A stretch of 64,000 bases of DNA from NCBI GenBank assembly GCA_000283575.1, contig AP012044.1:2976001-3040000 (forward strand), given 5' to 3'. Below, piece by piece: positions 8,117 through 16,698 of this stretch. The stretch comes from Oscillibacter valericigenes Sjm18-20 (lineage in GTDB: Bacteria > Bacillota > Clostridia > Oscillospirales > Oscillospiraceae). The position numbers and the translations under genes were made by a program. The notes below the pieces were generated by a model, which saw only the letters and a list, made by a program, of their open reading frames with translations, had not been told where the DNA came from and did no database searches. Position 1 is the stretch's first letter, and each line of letters begins with the position of its first letter.

Positions 8117-10343
8117 TATGCTCCTCCTCTTTTGAACAATGGGCTGAGAATAAATGGCTAGGCTTGCGACAGTTACGGAAGCGGTCTCCCCAATCATGTA
8201 AATGACCGCCATGGTGTTGTTTTGGTAGTTGACTCATGAGATGACGCGCCCAACATATACTGATGCGGGGCGGTTTGGATTTTATGTCGTGAATGTAGCT
8301 TAAGCGTTTTCCTTTCATAATAAGACAATCAAACATCATCAGACACGCCGGAAGCAAAAATAATACCAGAAGCGTGGAAATAAATGCGCCTCGGCCAATC
8401 AACTCACCGAGACTCGCTATCGCAGCGATGGATGTCAGGAAATACTGGCCATACCCCACTGTGGTCAGTATTAAGCCAGATGTCATAATGGGAAGCGCGC
8501 TCTGCGTCACCGCAAGAATAGCGGCCTCCTTTTTGTTGCTCCGGATGCGAGCGTCCAGATAGTTTCCGGTCAGTAGGATCGAATAGTCGACTGTCGCACC
8601 GAGTTGGACGCAACTGACGATAATAAAGCCTAAAAACATAGTGCGGTTGCCCATAACGTAGGGAATCGCGGTGTTGATAAACACAGCCGCTTCGATAGGA
8701 ATCAGTACGATAAACGGCAGGACAAGAGACTTATAGGTAATCGCGATTACCAGTGAGACGCCGAGGAGCGAAAGAATATTGACAAAGCTATAATCCTTTG
8801 TAATGACTTGTTTAATGTCTTGTGTCGAGGGGGTGAGCCCGGTCAGGTAGGTTGTTTGGTTTGGATAGTACTTCTTAATAATGGAGCGTATCTTGTTGGC
8901 ATATCCGAAAGCTTCCTTGCTTTCGCCGGGACTACGTACGTTAACAATGATGCGTGCCCAATGCTTGGAGTGAAGTTTTTTTACTAGGCTGCGGGGTACA
9001 ATCTCCTCGGGGATACCATCGGGCAAAATGGAAGAGAGGCTCATCGCGTACTTTGAGTAGGGCAGTCCGTCAAGTTCTTCCGTCAGTTTTTTTTCCGCTT
9101 TATTATCACCAATCGGGACGAGTGCCAACATCATGTTGCTTTGTCCGAACTCCTTATCAATAGCCTGTTCATTCTCATAGATCTCCGTGCCTGGCGTATT
9201 TGCAATGGAGTCGTTTCCATAGGTAAAATCACTCATGCCCTGGGCGACATAGCAGGGGATTACCAGAAACAAAATAATAATTAGCACCGGGATGCGGATT
9301 TTATAGTCAAATTCACCGAACTTTCGGAAGCCAGGCATGAAACTGCGATGCGAAGTCTTTTCAATAATTTTTTGAAAACGCAAAATGAGAGCTGGCATCA
9401 GCAGCAGTACCGTCACTAAACTGAATGCGATCCCCTTGGCAAGTACCAAGCCCATATCGCGGCCGATTTTAAAGCGCATCAGAGCAAGTGCAAGAAATCC
9501 AACGATTGTAGTTGCTCCGGATGCGCCAATCGAAGAAACGGCGGAGCGCAGCGCGTTTGCCATGGCTTGTTCCGGCGGTGCTCCGGCAGCTTTTTCCCGC
9601 GTGAAGGCATGCAATAAAAAGATTGAGTAGTCAATCGAACATGCAAGCTGCAAAGTGGCTCCAACCGCATTCGACATAAAGGACACCTCTCCGAACAAAA
9701 GGTTGGTTCCCATTCCCAAAACAATTGCGATAAACATGACTGCCATAAACAGTACCGGTTCAAACCATGAGGTAGTGGTCAGAGTAAGAAGCAAAAAAAT
9801 AAAAATTACTGCCAAAACCATTACCCGTGCGGTCGCTGCGTCGACCGTTGGGCCGAGCATTGCATCAGCTGCAGCGGACCCCGCGATTACGCCCTTGTCC
9901 CCAATGATCTGTTTTACTTCATTGACCGCTTTGTGCGTGCTGGAAGAAGAATCGCTGTCGGTAAACGTAACGTCCATATAGGCGTTTCCGTCCTTATAAT
10001 AATCTCTAATTTTCGAATAGCTGATAAAGGTATCCGCACCATAGATGTTTGTTTTGGTGTCACACCACATGACCATATCCACACCATCCACGGACTCAAT
10101 GCGGTCCTTAAGTGCTTTAGCCTCATACAAACTGACGCGTTTCAGCATCACACGGCCTGTCCCGGGATATGTAAAGTCCTCCTTCAAAATGCTCAGCGCT
10201 TTTGAAGATTCCGTGCTCTCTGGCAGGTATTTGGTCAGGTCGTAGTTTACGCCGACCAGCGTGGTGCTTAGCGAACACAGGATGAAGCTGATAAAAAAGA
10301 TCCGTTCAATAAGCTTACTTCTTCGAATAATGAAATTGATCAC
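8097..10343 (-). CDS. MMPL/RND-family membrane exporter
   Basis: 748 residues with two copies of the RND half-unit: one helix, a large outer loop, then a five-helix bundle. The first bundle (about 170-320) includes VMVLAVIFIFLLLTLTTTSWF and the conserved GATLQLACSIDYSIFLLHAF; the second (about 530-690) contains VQLGATVDYSILLTGNYLDA. The two DYSI motifs sit where the proton-relay Asp is found in MmpL-type proteins. Such pumps export lipids or drugs using the proton gradient. The last 70 residues (after YIHDIKSKP) are basic and low in hydrophobicity and overlap the next gene, so a frameshift near the 3' end is possible. Likely repressed by the divergent TetR regulator. Confidence 0.8.
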   Translation of the reverse strand: MINFIIRRSKLIERIFFISFILCSLSTTLVGVNYDLTKYLPESTESSKALSILKEDFTYPGTGRVMLKRVSLYEAKALKDRIESVDGVDMVMWCDTKTNIYGADTFISYSKIRDYYKDGNAYMDVTFTDSDSSSSTHKAVNEVKQIIGDKGVIAGSAAADAMLGPTVDAATARVMVLAVIFIFLLLTLTTTSWFEPVLFMAVMFIAIVLGMGTNLLFGEVSFMSNAVGATLQLACSIDYSIFLLHAFTREKAAGAPPEQAMANALRSAVSSIGASGATTIVGFLALALMRFKIGRDMGLVLAKGIAFSLVTVLLLMPALILRFQKIIEKTSHRSFMPGFRKFGEFDYKIRIPVLIIILFLVIPCYVAQGMSDFTYGNDSIANTPGTEIYENEQAIDKEFGQSNMMLALVPIGDNKAEKKLTEELDGLPYSKYAMSLSSILPDGIPEEIVPRSLVKKLHSKHWARIIVNVRSPGESKEAFGYANKIRSIIKKYYPNQTTYLTGLTPSTQDIKQVITKDYSFVNILSLLGVSLVIAITYKSLVLPFIVLIPIEAAVFINTAIPYVMGNRTMFLGFIIVSCVQLGATVDYSILLTGNYLDARIRSNKKEAAILAVTQSALPIMTSGLILTTVGYGQYFLTSIAAIASLGELIGRGAFISTLLVLFLLPACLMMFDCLIMKGKRLSYIHDIKSKPPRISICWARHLMSQLPKQHHGGHLHDWGDRFRNCRKPSHLFSAHCSKEEEHNDKRTR

Positions 10344-10389
10344 ACCATACCGCTAACCTTTCAAAAATTTTTTCTTGAAAACATACATT

Positions 10390-10476
10390 GTGTTTGTTAT
10401 CAATCTGATATACAGTATAATGTGATATATTTTTAAAACAATAATCAATTTCACGTTATCTGCACGTTAGCAGATA
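10390..10476. promoter_or_regulatory. Divergent control region with a TetR-type operator candidate
   Basis: Between the exporter and the TetR gene lies a perfect dyad TATCTGC-acgtta-GCAGATA at 10457-10476, a size and shape typical of TetR-family operators. On the minus strand TTGTTT and TATACT with 16 bases between them (about 10413-10442) could be the exporter promoter. Binding of the TetR protein here would shut both genes. This is inference from position and symmetry. Confidence 0.45.
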
Positions 10477-10526
10477 TAACCATATATTTTGTACGTTTAT
10501 TATCAGAACTTTAGGGAGGTACGGAG

Positions 10527-11111
10527 ATGAGCGGGACAGAAGACCGGCGGGTTCGGCGCACAAAGCGCATGCTTCGGCAGGCGTTGGTGGAACTGATACA
10601 GGAAAAGGAATTTCAAAAAATAACAGTGACGGATGTGGTAAAGCACGCAGATATCAACCGCGGCACATTTTACGTATATTATCGTGATGTTTACGATCTT
10701 CTGGAGAAGGTTGAGAATGAAATGATTGAAGAATTTCGACTGATCCACGTTGAGAACCTGCCAAGTCCCAAAAATAAATATAGCCATCAGCTTGTTCCGG
10801 ATCTGCACCCACTCCTGGAACAAGCCGTTGGCTTTCTGGAAAAGAATCGAATGATGGTATGTGCACTCCTGCGAACATCCACTTCGGACGGTTTTAAGGA
10901 CAAAATGATGCGCGTGATTGAAGATTTTCGCCTTTCAGTGATTCATGACTCACAAGAAAAGGAAATTTTCCTAACACAGTTTCTCGCTGCTGGGGCGGTC
11001 GGCGTAATGTCCAAATGGATTATGGAGGAAAACCGCCCATCAAAAGAAGTTTTAATCGATATGTTGGACGAGCTTCTCAGAAAAACACTACCGCTTTCTA
11101 TCGAAAGATGA
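10527..11111 (+). CDS. TetR/AcrR-family transcriptional regulator
   Basis: 194 residues. The N-terminal HTH is standard: RTKRMLRQALVELIQEKEF, KITVTDVVKHADINRGTFY, VYYRDVYDLLEKVE. The C-terminal half is helical and ends in a short basic tail; it probably binds the inducer. An AGGGAGG site lies just before the ATG. It is divergent from the MMPL exporter operon, the usual arrangement for a local repressor that releases its pump gene when a toxic compound binds. The operator candidate is the dyad at 10457-10476. Confidence 0.85.
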   Translation: MSGTEDRRVRRTKRMLRQALVELIQEKEFQKITVTDVVKHADINRGTFYVYYRDVYDLLEKVENEMIEEFRLIHVENLPSPKNKYSHQLVPDLHPLLEQAVGFLEKNRMMVCALLRTSTSDGFKDKMMRVIEDFRLSVIHDSQEKEIFLTQFLAAGAVGVMSKWIMEENRPSKEVLIDMLDELLRKTLPLSIER

Positions 11112-11203
11112 GAAAGCTGCTATAACCTAATAGGCCGTATCTAAATGAATTTTGAGTTTATATAAACTCTGGAATCAGTTGAGTCCTCAGCATATTGTTG
11201 TGG

Positions 11204-11240
11204 TCAATCATTTTTGTAACACGACTGTCCAATTTGGTTT
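11204..11240. mobile_element. Solitary IS3-type end sequence
   Basis: TGGTCAATCATTTTTGTAAC followed by ACGACTGTCC matches the terminal sequence next to the OrfB fragment at 5690-5720 with two or three changes. No transposase coding sequence adjoins it here. It is probably a scar left by deletion between mobile elements. Apart from this and the left boundary of the next IS91-like element, the stretch 11112-11541 has no gene. Confidence 0.45.
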
Positions 11241-11541
11241 CAAACAAATCTCGCGAACTTCGTTTAATGAGTAGAGAATTATCTGAGCATGGGCGAAAAA
11301 AAGAACGACACAGCAGAAACTGCGTCGCCCTTGTTTGGATAATTCCATAGCACGAAACCGCGGGCGGTTTGCTGGCAGCTATGGGAAAAGCATTCGCTTT
11401 TATTTCTTGAAATTACAGCTGCGCAGATACCTGAAAAGCACAGTTTCCGGAAAAAGTCATATCAATTCTTTTCTTTCTATGGTAGAATGGGTGCAGCAAA
11501 GCCAGCCTGCCCTTGGAGCAGACTTAAAAAGGCTTTGTAAT

Positions 11542-12636
11542 TTAGCAGGCTGTGGGTGGTGCGAGTCCGGTTCGAAGCAGACCGCAAAAGCCACAGTTTG
11601 GGCATTGAGAGGGCTTTCTGCCGAGGATCTTTTGGATGAGGGCCTCCGTGGAGAGCTTTTCTCTTTTTTTCAGTGATGTGCCCGTCTGTACCTTGCAGGT
11701 GTGCAGCTTCTTCTGCTTGCCGCGACTGGACAGAAAACCATAGTGCCGAATTTTCATGAACCCGGTTGGCAGGACGTGCATCAGGAAGCGCCGAATAAAT
11801 TCTTCCGCTCCCAACGTCATCTCTTTCCAGCGGCTGCCGTCCCGGTAGTCTCGCCATTTGAAAGAGACCTGCCCGTTCTCTGTACTTAAAATACGGTTGT
11901 TGGCGATTGCCACCCTGTGGGTGTAGCGCCCCAGATACTCCACCACGCAGGCTGCATCTTTGAAAGGCGGCTTGCAGTAGACCACCCATTCTTTATGATA
12001 ACACTCATTCAGCAGAGATGGTTCTATGTTGGGAAACTGCTGCTTAAGCAGCACCAAAAACTTGCCTCGAAATTTCCTGGACAGGACCTTCACCGGCAAG
12101 AAGAACTTTTTCCTGGACGGAAGCCATTTGCCCAGCTTGGTGAGGCCACCGCCCGGAACAATACAGTGAATGTGAGGATGAAAACTGAGATTCTGCCCCC
12201 AGGTATGGAGCACAGCGGTGTGGCCGGTGGCGGCGCCAAGATATTTTTTGTCAGCAGACAACTCCTGTATCGTCTCAGCTACACAGCGGAAAAGCAGATT
12301 GTAACCGCCCTGCTGGTTCCGGTAAATCCATGGATTCAGCTCCTGCGGTACGGTGAATACCACATGAAAGTAGCCCACATGGAGCAGGTTTCCCTTTTGC
12401 GCGTCAATCCAGCGTTCTTTGGAGAGTGTCTGGCATTTCGGACAGTGCCGGTTACGGCAGGAGTTGTAGGATGGTCTTTGGTATCCACACTCCGGACAGT
12501 GATCCATGTGGCCTCCAAGTTTGGCCGTGCGGCAATTGAGAATGGCGTTCATTGCCTTGCGTTGAGCCATAGGCAGCCGGTGGTTTTGGCGGTATGCCTC
12601 ACCGTATTCCTCAAAGATATCTTGTACCTCAGGCAT
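11542..12636 (-). CDS. IS91-family transposase (copy A, intact)
   Basis: 364 residues. The N-terminal part has the family zinc finger: HMDHCPECGYQRPSYNSCRNR, then CPKCQTLSKERWID (about 45-75). It continues with YFHVVFTVPQEL and the HUH-type metal site LCFHPHIHCIVPGGG-like segment (here SFHPHIHCIVPGG, about 155-170), and the region YLGRYTHRVAIANNR where the catalytic Tyr residues lie. The C-terminus has a further CPNCGFCG motif. These enzymes nick and join single strands during rolling-circle transposition. The start overlaps the reading frame of the recombinase gene as seen in copy B. It is the only full-length copy of three in this window. Confidence 0.85.
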   Translation of the reverse strand: MPEVQDIFEEYGEAYRQNHRLPMAQRKAMNAILNCRTAKLGGHMDHCPECGYQRPSYNSCRNRHCPKCQTLSKERWIDAQKGNLLHVGYFHVVFTVPQELNPWIYRNQQGGYNLLFRCVAETIQELSADKKYLGAATGHTAVLHTWGQNLSFHPHIHCIVPGGGLTKLGKWLPSRKKFFLPVKVLSRKFRGKFLVLLKQQFPNIEPSLLNECYHKEWVVYCKPPFKDAACVVEYLGRYTHRVAIANNRILSTENGQVSFKWRDYRDGSRWKEMTLGAEEFIRRFLMHVLPTGFMKIRHYGFLSSRGKQKKLHTCKVQTGTSLKKREKLSTEALIQKILGRKPSQCPNCGFCGLLRTGLAPPTAC

Positions 12637-12691
12637 TTGATGACACCCTCGGTTTGCGGCCCCGCTTTTTAGGCAGTGAGTCCAACGGGCT

Positions 12692-13507
12692 TTAAATCTG
12701 CTTGTTCATGTTGCCGATGTGAAGGTAAAATGCAGTCGTCTGAATGAATGTATGACCAAGCATTTCTTTGATTTGGCAGACTTCTGCACCGGATTCCAAG
12801 AGGTGCGTCGCAAAGCAGTGGCGCAGCGTATGCACCGTGTAAGTATCCGGCAGGCCAGCATTTTTGCAGCAGTTACGAAAGGCATTTGCCACCGAGCGCG
12901 GCGTCAATACTTTTTGCCGCTGCTTTCTGAGATAAAACAAATACCCCTCCGGATGATTTGGCCTGCAATACTCACGTAGCACCTTTAAATTACGCTGTGA
13001 GAGCAGCGTATATCTGTCTTTGCCGCCTTTTCCGTGGTGGACGAAGATTCTCATCTGCTGGCTGTCAATGTCCTGAACGCGGAGGTAAGTTATTTCGGAC
13101 AGGCGCAATCCCGCGCCGTATGCGGTTTCAAACATAGCTCTGTCACGGAGGTTGTCCATGCTGGAAAAGAAATGCGCAAGCTCTTTTTTGCTCATCAATG
13201 CTGGGAACTCCCGGTGTTCGCGCCGTCGATGGATTAGCTGATAGTTTAGGTTTTGCCCCATGACTGCACCGAAAATGAAACGCAGTGCGCTATTGTAAAC
13301 ATTGACTGATCCCGCGCTGTGTCCGGAATCCAATAGATACAGCAGGTACTCGCGAATCTCGATTTCATTCATTTCTTCAATTGGGCGGTCATTGAAATAC
13401 TTTAGGAACAGCTTGAGCCGTCCCAGATACGACGCAACTGTTTTGGGCGACAGACCTCGCAGCCGCACCTCATCGTAGGCTCGAGAAAAGACTTCTTCAT
13501 TTGTCAT
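12692..13507 (-). CDS. Tyrosine recombinase of IS91-like copy A, C-terminally shortened
   Basis: 271 residues from the ATG at 13507, which has an AAGGAGATG site. The SAM-like N-terminal domain (LRGLSPKTVASYLGRLKLFL) and the catalytic domain are present, with Arg in GAGLRLSEITYLRV, HxxR in HTLRHCFATHLLESG, His in LGHTFIQTTAFY, and Tyr in FYLHIG. After NMNKQI a TAA stops the frame; in copy B the same position is CAA and the protein continues 21 residues with a basic tail (KKRGRKPR) and overlaps the transposase start. The loss of the tail may affect coupling between the two genes. Function is presumably in element movement or resolution. Confidence 0.75.
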   Translation of the reverse strand: MTNEEVFSRAYDEVRLRGLSPKTVASYLGRLKLFLKYFNDRPIEEMNEIEIREYLLYLLDSGHSAGSVNVYNSALRFIFGAVMGQNLNYQLIHRRREHREFPALMSKKELAHFFSSMDNLRDRAMFETAYGAGLRLSEITYLRVQDIDSQQMRIFVHHGKGGKDRYTLLSQRNLKVLREYCRPNHPEGYLFYLRKQRQKVLTPRSVANAFRNCCKNAGLPDTYTVHTLRHCFATHLLESGAEVCQIKEMLGHTFIQTTAFYLHIGNMNKQI

Positions 13508-13647
13508 GGAATCATCTCCTTGAAAGTGATGCTTCCATTGTAAAGGGCAAAGAGAAAACCTGCCGCAACTGCAGCAGGTTCGATAGAAGAAAAATTCAGG
13601 GTTTAGATACCACCGCGCCAGCGGTTTCGTGCTATGTTTAATACGAG

Positions 13648-13674
13648 ACAAGCCTAAGGGGGAGCCCTTGGACT
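13648..13674. repeat. Dispersed CAAGCC hairpin next to IS91-like copy A
   Basis: ACAAGCCTAAGGG and GAGCCCTTGGACTT form an imperfect version of the hairpin seen at 5451-5480, seven bases outside the GTGCTATGTTTAATA boundary of copy A. The bases GAAC follow at once; GAAC and CAAG are the known target tetranucleotides of IS91. Confidence 0.45.
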
Positions 13675-15246
13675 TACGAACTAAAAATATCAAAGGCACG
13701 TCATAGCAGAGGCTGTGTGAAAACAGGTCGAATGCTTCAAATAGCAGGAATATTATGATATAATATAAGCAATAAAACAGCAGGGAATTGACAGCTTTGG
13801 AGCGTTATATATGCAGTGAAAATCGGAATCAAATCAGTATGCTGCCAATGTGCCTGGATGATATGCTCCAAGAAGACGCCGTAGTAAGAGCTATAGATGC
13901 AATCGTTGAAAAGATGGATATTGCGTCAATGGATTTACATATTCAGAGCCGAAAGAGACTGGTAGAAAGCCATATAGTCCAGTTGATATGTTTAAACTGT
14001 ATGCATACAGCTACTTCAACGGAATTCGTTCTTCCCGGAAAATTGAACGAGAATGTTATCGGAACATCGAGGCCATTTGGCTGATAAACGGATTAAGACC
14101 TGATTTCAAAACGATAGCGGACTTTAGGAAGAACAATAAAAAGCCAATAAAGTTAGCCTTTCGAAAATTTAGTATGATCTGTGATGAACTGGATTTGATT
14201 GGGAAAGAAATGGTTGCCGTGGACGGCAGCAAATTCAGAGCCAGCAACAGCCGATTTGCCTATCACAGCGAAAAGAAGATTCAAAAGAAAATAGAGCATT
14301 ACAATCAAGTAGCTGAAGGATATTTGCAGTTGCTTGATGAATATGACGCGCAGGAAACCGGTTGTTGTGTTGCTCAAAAGTTCAGCCGATTGGAGATAGA
14401 AAAGAAGATTGAAGGCATTAACAAAAGATTATCGGAACTCGGCGAATTGGAAGCGGCGGTGAAAAGAGATGGCACGATTTATGAAACCGACCCTGACTCC
14501 AGAATGATGCAGGCCAATAACAAAGGCTGTGACATATGCCATAATGTACAGATTGCCGTTGATGATAAGAATCATTTGGTCGTAGCCGTAGATGTGACGA
14601 GTGAGCCCGTTGATAAAGAGCAATTACACAGCATAACATTACAGGCTAAAGAAGAACTCGGCGTGGAATCAATTACCGCAATTGCGGATAAAGGATATTA
14701 TTCGGCACGGCAGTTTGCAAAATGCAAGGAAGACAACATCGTTCCGATTGTTGCAAAGGCTGATCGTTCCTTTATGGCTGCGACGAAAGGGTATGAAAAG
14801 TCACGATTTAAATATGATGAAGCCCAAGATGGATATATTTGTCCACAAGGCCATCTGCTTAGGCCGTATCAGCACAGAAAGAGCTACCCGCAGGAAGCGG
14901 ACTTCAAACGGTATCAAAACTTTGAAGCGTGCTCAGACTGCCCGGTAAGAGATCAATGCAGTAATGGTGAAAAAGGCAGGACGATACAGGATCGGCCATT
15001 TCAAAGAATTGCTGATGAAGTAGATCGAAGGACTGAGCAGTTCGCTGATATGTACAAGGTTCGGAAGCAAACGGTAGAGCATCCATGGGGGACAATTAAA
15101 AGAGCCATGGGGTTCTCATATTTTCTGACCAGAAAAACAGAAAATGTGAGGACTGAGTCTTTGCTGCATTTTGGGGTTTACAACATGAAACGAGCAATTG
15201 GAGCAGTCAAGAACCGTGCAGAATGTGAACACCCAAAATCTGGGGC

Positions 15247-16117
15247 TTATGCGGCCAGGCCTCTGGCGGCCTGGCGATACATGGCCGGCGGCAGGCCGCC
15301 GGGGTTAGCGGTGTAGATTCGCCGGCGGTTATAGTAGGTCATGATGTACCGGAACACGATGCTCTTAACCTGTGCCATGGGCATCTGCTCCGTCCGGATT
15401 CGATAGAGTTTTTCTTTCTTCAACGTAGCAAAAAAACTCTCCATCCTGGCGTTGTCGTAGCAGTGTTCCGTACCGCTCATGCTTTGAACCGCACCGTATT
15501 GCGCCAGCACCTTTTGAAATGAGGAGCTGGTAAATTGGCTGCCGCGGTCGCTGTGCAGGGTCATTCCATAGGCTCCCTGCGCCTGGCAGGCAGACCGAAA
15601 CGCCCGGATACACAGCTCCTCCTTCATGTTGTCATCCATGGCAAGACCGACGATCTCTCCGTTGTAGCAGTCCAGAACTGCCGCCAGGTACAGCTTGCCG
15701 TCCTGACACTGTATCTGCGTGATATCTTTCAGCCACTTCCGGTTAGGGGTGTCTGCGGTAAAATCCCGGTGAATCAGGTTCTCCGCCTTCTGCGCAGCCA
15801 AGTCTGCTTTTGTCAGACTGTTGGAGTGACGAGGAGCGCGATGGCAGGCCTTCACGCTTCATGGCCCGCCGTACGCTGCTGCGGCTTATCGCGATACCGC
15901 GCTGCGTAAGCGCCAGAAGGATTCGGCCAACACCATAATTGTCATTGTCCGGATTTTCATTATAAATCTCTCGTATTTTGACCAGAAGCAGCTGCCACGG
16001 TTTTGGCTTGCCAGCCGACTGCAAAGAGCGGTAGTACCCGGATTCGCTGACTTTCACAACCCGGCACATGGCATGAATGCAGAACCGCTCACGGCGCAGC
16101 GTGATGTACTCATACAA
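15247..16117 (-). pseudogene. IS3-family OrfB transposase, frameshifted
   Basis: The N-terminal 90 codons (IHAMCRVVKVSESGYYR, then GVGRILLALTQRGIAISRS) and the integrase core are in different frames; the break lies near 15840-15855, in AMKREGL. The core keeps the three acidic residues: KDITQIQCQDGKLYLAAVLD, LHSDRGSQFTSSSF, and E in ARMESFFATLKKE. Because the frame break separates the two halves, no full enzyme would be made without a second shift or a sequencing error here. Confidence 0.75.
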
Positions 16118-16128
16118 CCGCTCCGGCT

Positions 16129-16428
16129 TTACCGTTTCCGGTCTTTGGCGAAAAAGCCCAGCGCATCCTTGAGAATCTCATTGGCTTTCCGCTGTTCCGT
16201 GATTTCCTTCATCAGCCGGCGCTCGTTCTCGGAAAGCGGTGCGTCGCGGCGAATGCCGCTGCCGACGAAGGCGTGGTCTCCGAATGCCTTTCGCTTTTGC
16301 CGCCGCTCCGCCAGAGAGTAGTACGGAATGCCCAGCTGTGCCGCCGCCTGCTTCACGCCGATTTCATCGGACAGCTTGACCGCTTCTTCTTTGAACTCCT
16401 TATCATATTTGCGCATTGCAAACACCAC
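16129..16428 (-). CDS. IS3-family OrfA (DNA-binding subunit)
   Basis: 99 residues: an HTH domain (MRKYDKEFKEEAVKLSDEIG, then VKQAAAQLGIPYYSLAERRQ) followed by a leucine-zipper-like region (LSENERRLMKEITEQRKANEILKDAL) that ends FFAKDRKR. OrfA binds the element ends and, through a translational frameshift, supplies the N-terminus of the OrfAB transposase. It stops 11 bases before the OrfB start. It appears intact. Confidence 0.8.
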   Translation of the reverse strand: MVFAMRKYDKEFKEEAVKLSDEIGVKQAAAQLGIPYYSLAERRQKRKAFGDHAFVGSGIRRDAPLSENERRLMKEITEQRKANEILKDALGFFAKDRKR

Positions 16429-16698
16429 CGTATTCTTTCTTTGATTCTATCACTTTTGGGGAGTTTGTCTTCTGCACTTCTATGATATCCCTCCAAATCA
16501 ATATCATTGGAACAGAGCAATTAATTGGGATATTACAGGGGTAATTCCGCTCTTGCAATATCTTGTTTTTGCATTTTTAGCGATTTACTAGAAATCACAA
16601 GCTGCCATTTGTTGTGTTTACACGCGTTTTCACACAGCCTCAGCAATTATGCGAAGTTGAATATTTTAGATGGAATTTTTAAGTGTTTTCAATAAATT

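Larger units (their letters stand above)
11265..13641 (-). mobile_element. IS91-like element with tyrosine recombinase, copy A
   Basis: Contains a tyrosine recombinase gene followed by an IS91-type transposase gene, both on the minus strand. The transposase-side boundary carries a hairpin (CGAC-CAG...CTG-GTCG at about 11306-11327), then CTTGTTTGGATAATTCC and CATAGCACG; the other boundary reads GCGGTTTCGTGCTATGTTTA (13621-13640). IS91 elements move by rolling-circle transposition, make no target duplication, and have hairpin ends; some known members carry a second, integrase-type gene as here. The exact outer base on the transposase side is uncertain by about 70 bases, because copies A and B share sequence beyond the CTTG. 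Confidence 0.75.
15199..16495 (-). mobile_element. IS3-family element inserted in the IS1182 transposase gene
   Basis: Length 1297 bases, with ends beginning TGGAG and sharing GTGCAGAA a little further in. A 3-base direct repeat AAT flanks it (15196-15198 and 16496-16498), and removing the element and one AAT restores the IS1182 frame, as shown by comparison with the second IS1182 copy at 20.8 kb. This proves the insertion order. The two genes are on the minus strand. The orfB gene is frameshifted, so the element is not autonomous now. Confidence 0.85.
13788..16544 (+). pseudogene. IS1182 transposase, frameshifted and split by IS3
   Basis: The first 60 codons (NQISMLPMCLDDMLQEDAVV, then RAIDAIVEKM) are in one frame and the rest (KPYSPVDMFKLYAYSYF, then GIRSSRKIERECYRN) in another, so a base was lost or gained near 13970. 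The DDE-type core follows (MVAVDGSKFRASNS; AIADKGYYSARQF; TVEHPWGTIKRAMGF). At 15198 the IS3 element begins; the last 15 codons (INIIGTEQLIGILQG by comparison with the second copy) resume at 16496. The gene cannot make an active enzyme as it stands. Confidence 0.8.
13709..16641. mobile_element. IS1182-family element interrupted by an IS3 element
   Basis: The ends are inverted repeats GAGGCTGTGTGAAAAC (13709-13724) and its complement (16626-16641). AGCA lies on both outer sides, which fits a 4-base target duplication. The length without the inserted IS3 is about 1.63 kb, normal for IS1182 elements. The transposase gene inside is broken twice, by a frameshift near 13970 and by the IS3 insertion at 15199. 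A partial second copy lies at 20692-21053 on the opposite strand. Confidence 0.85.
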
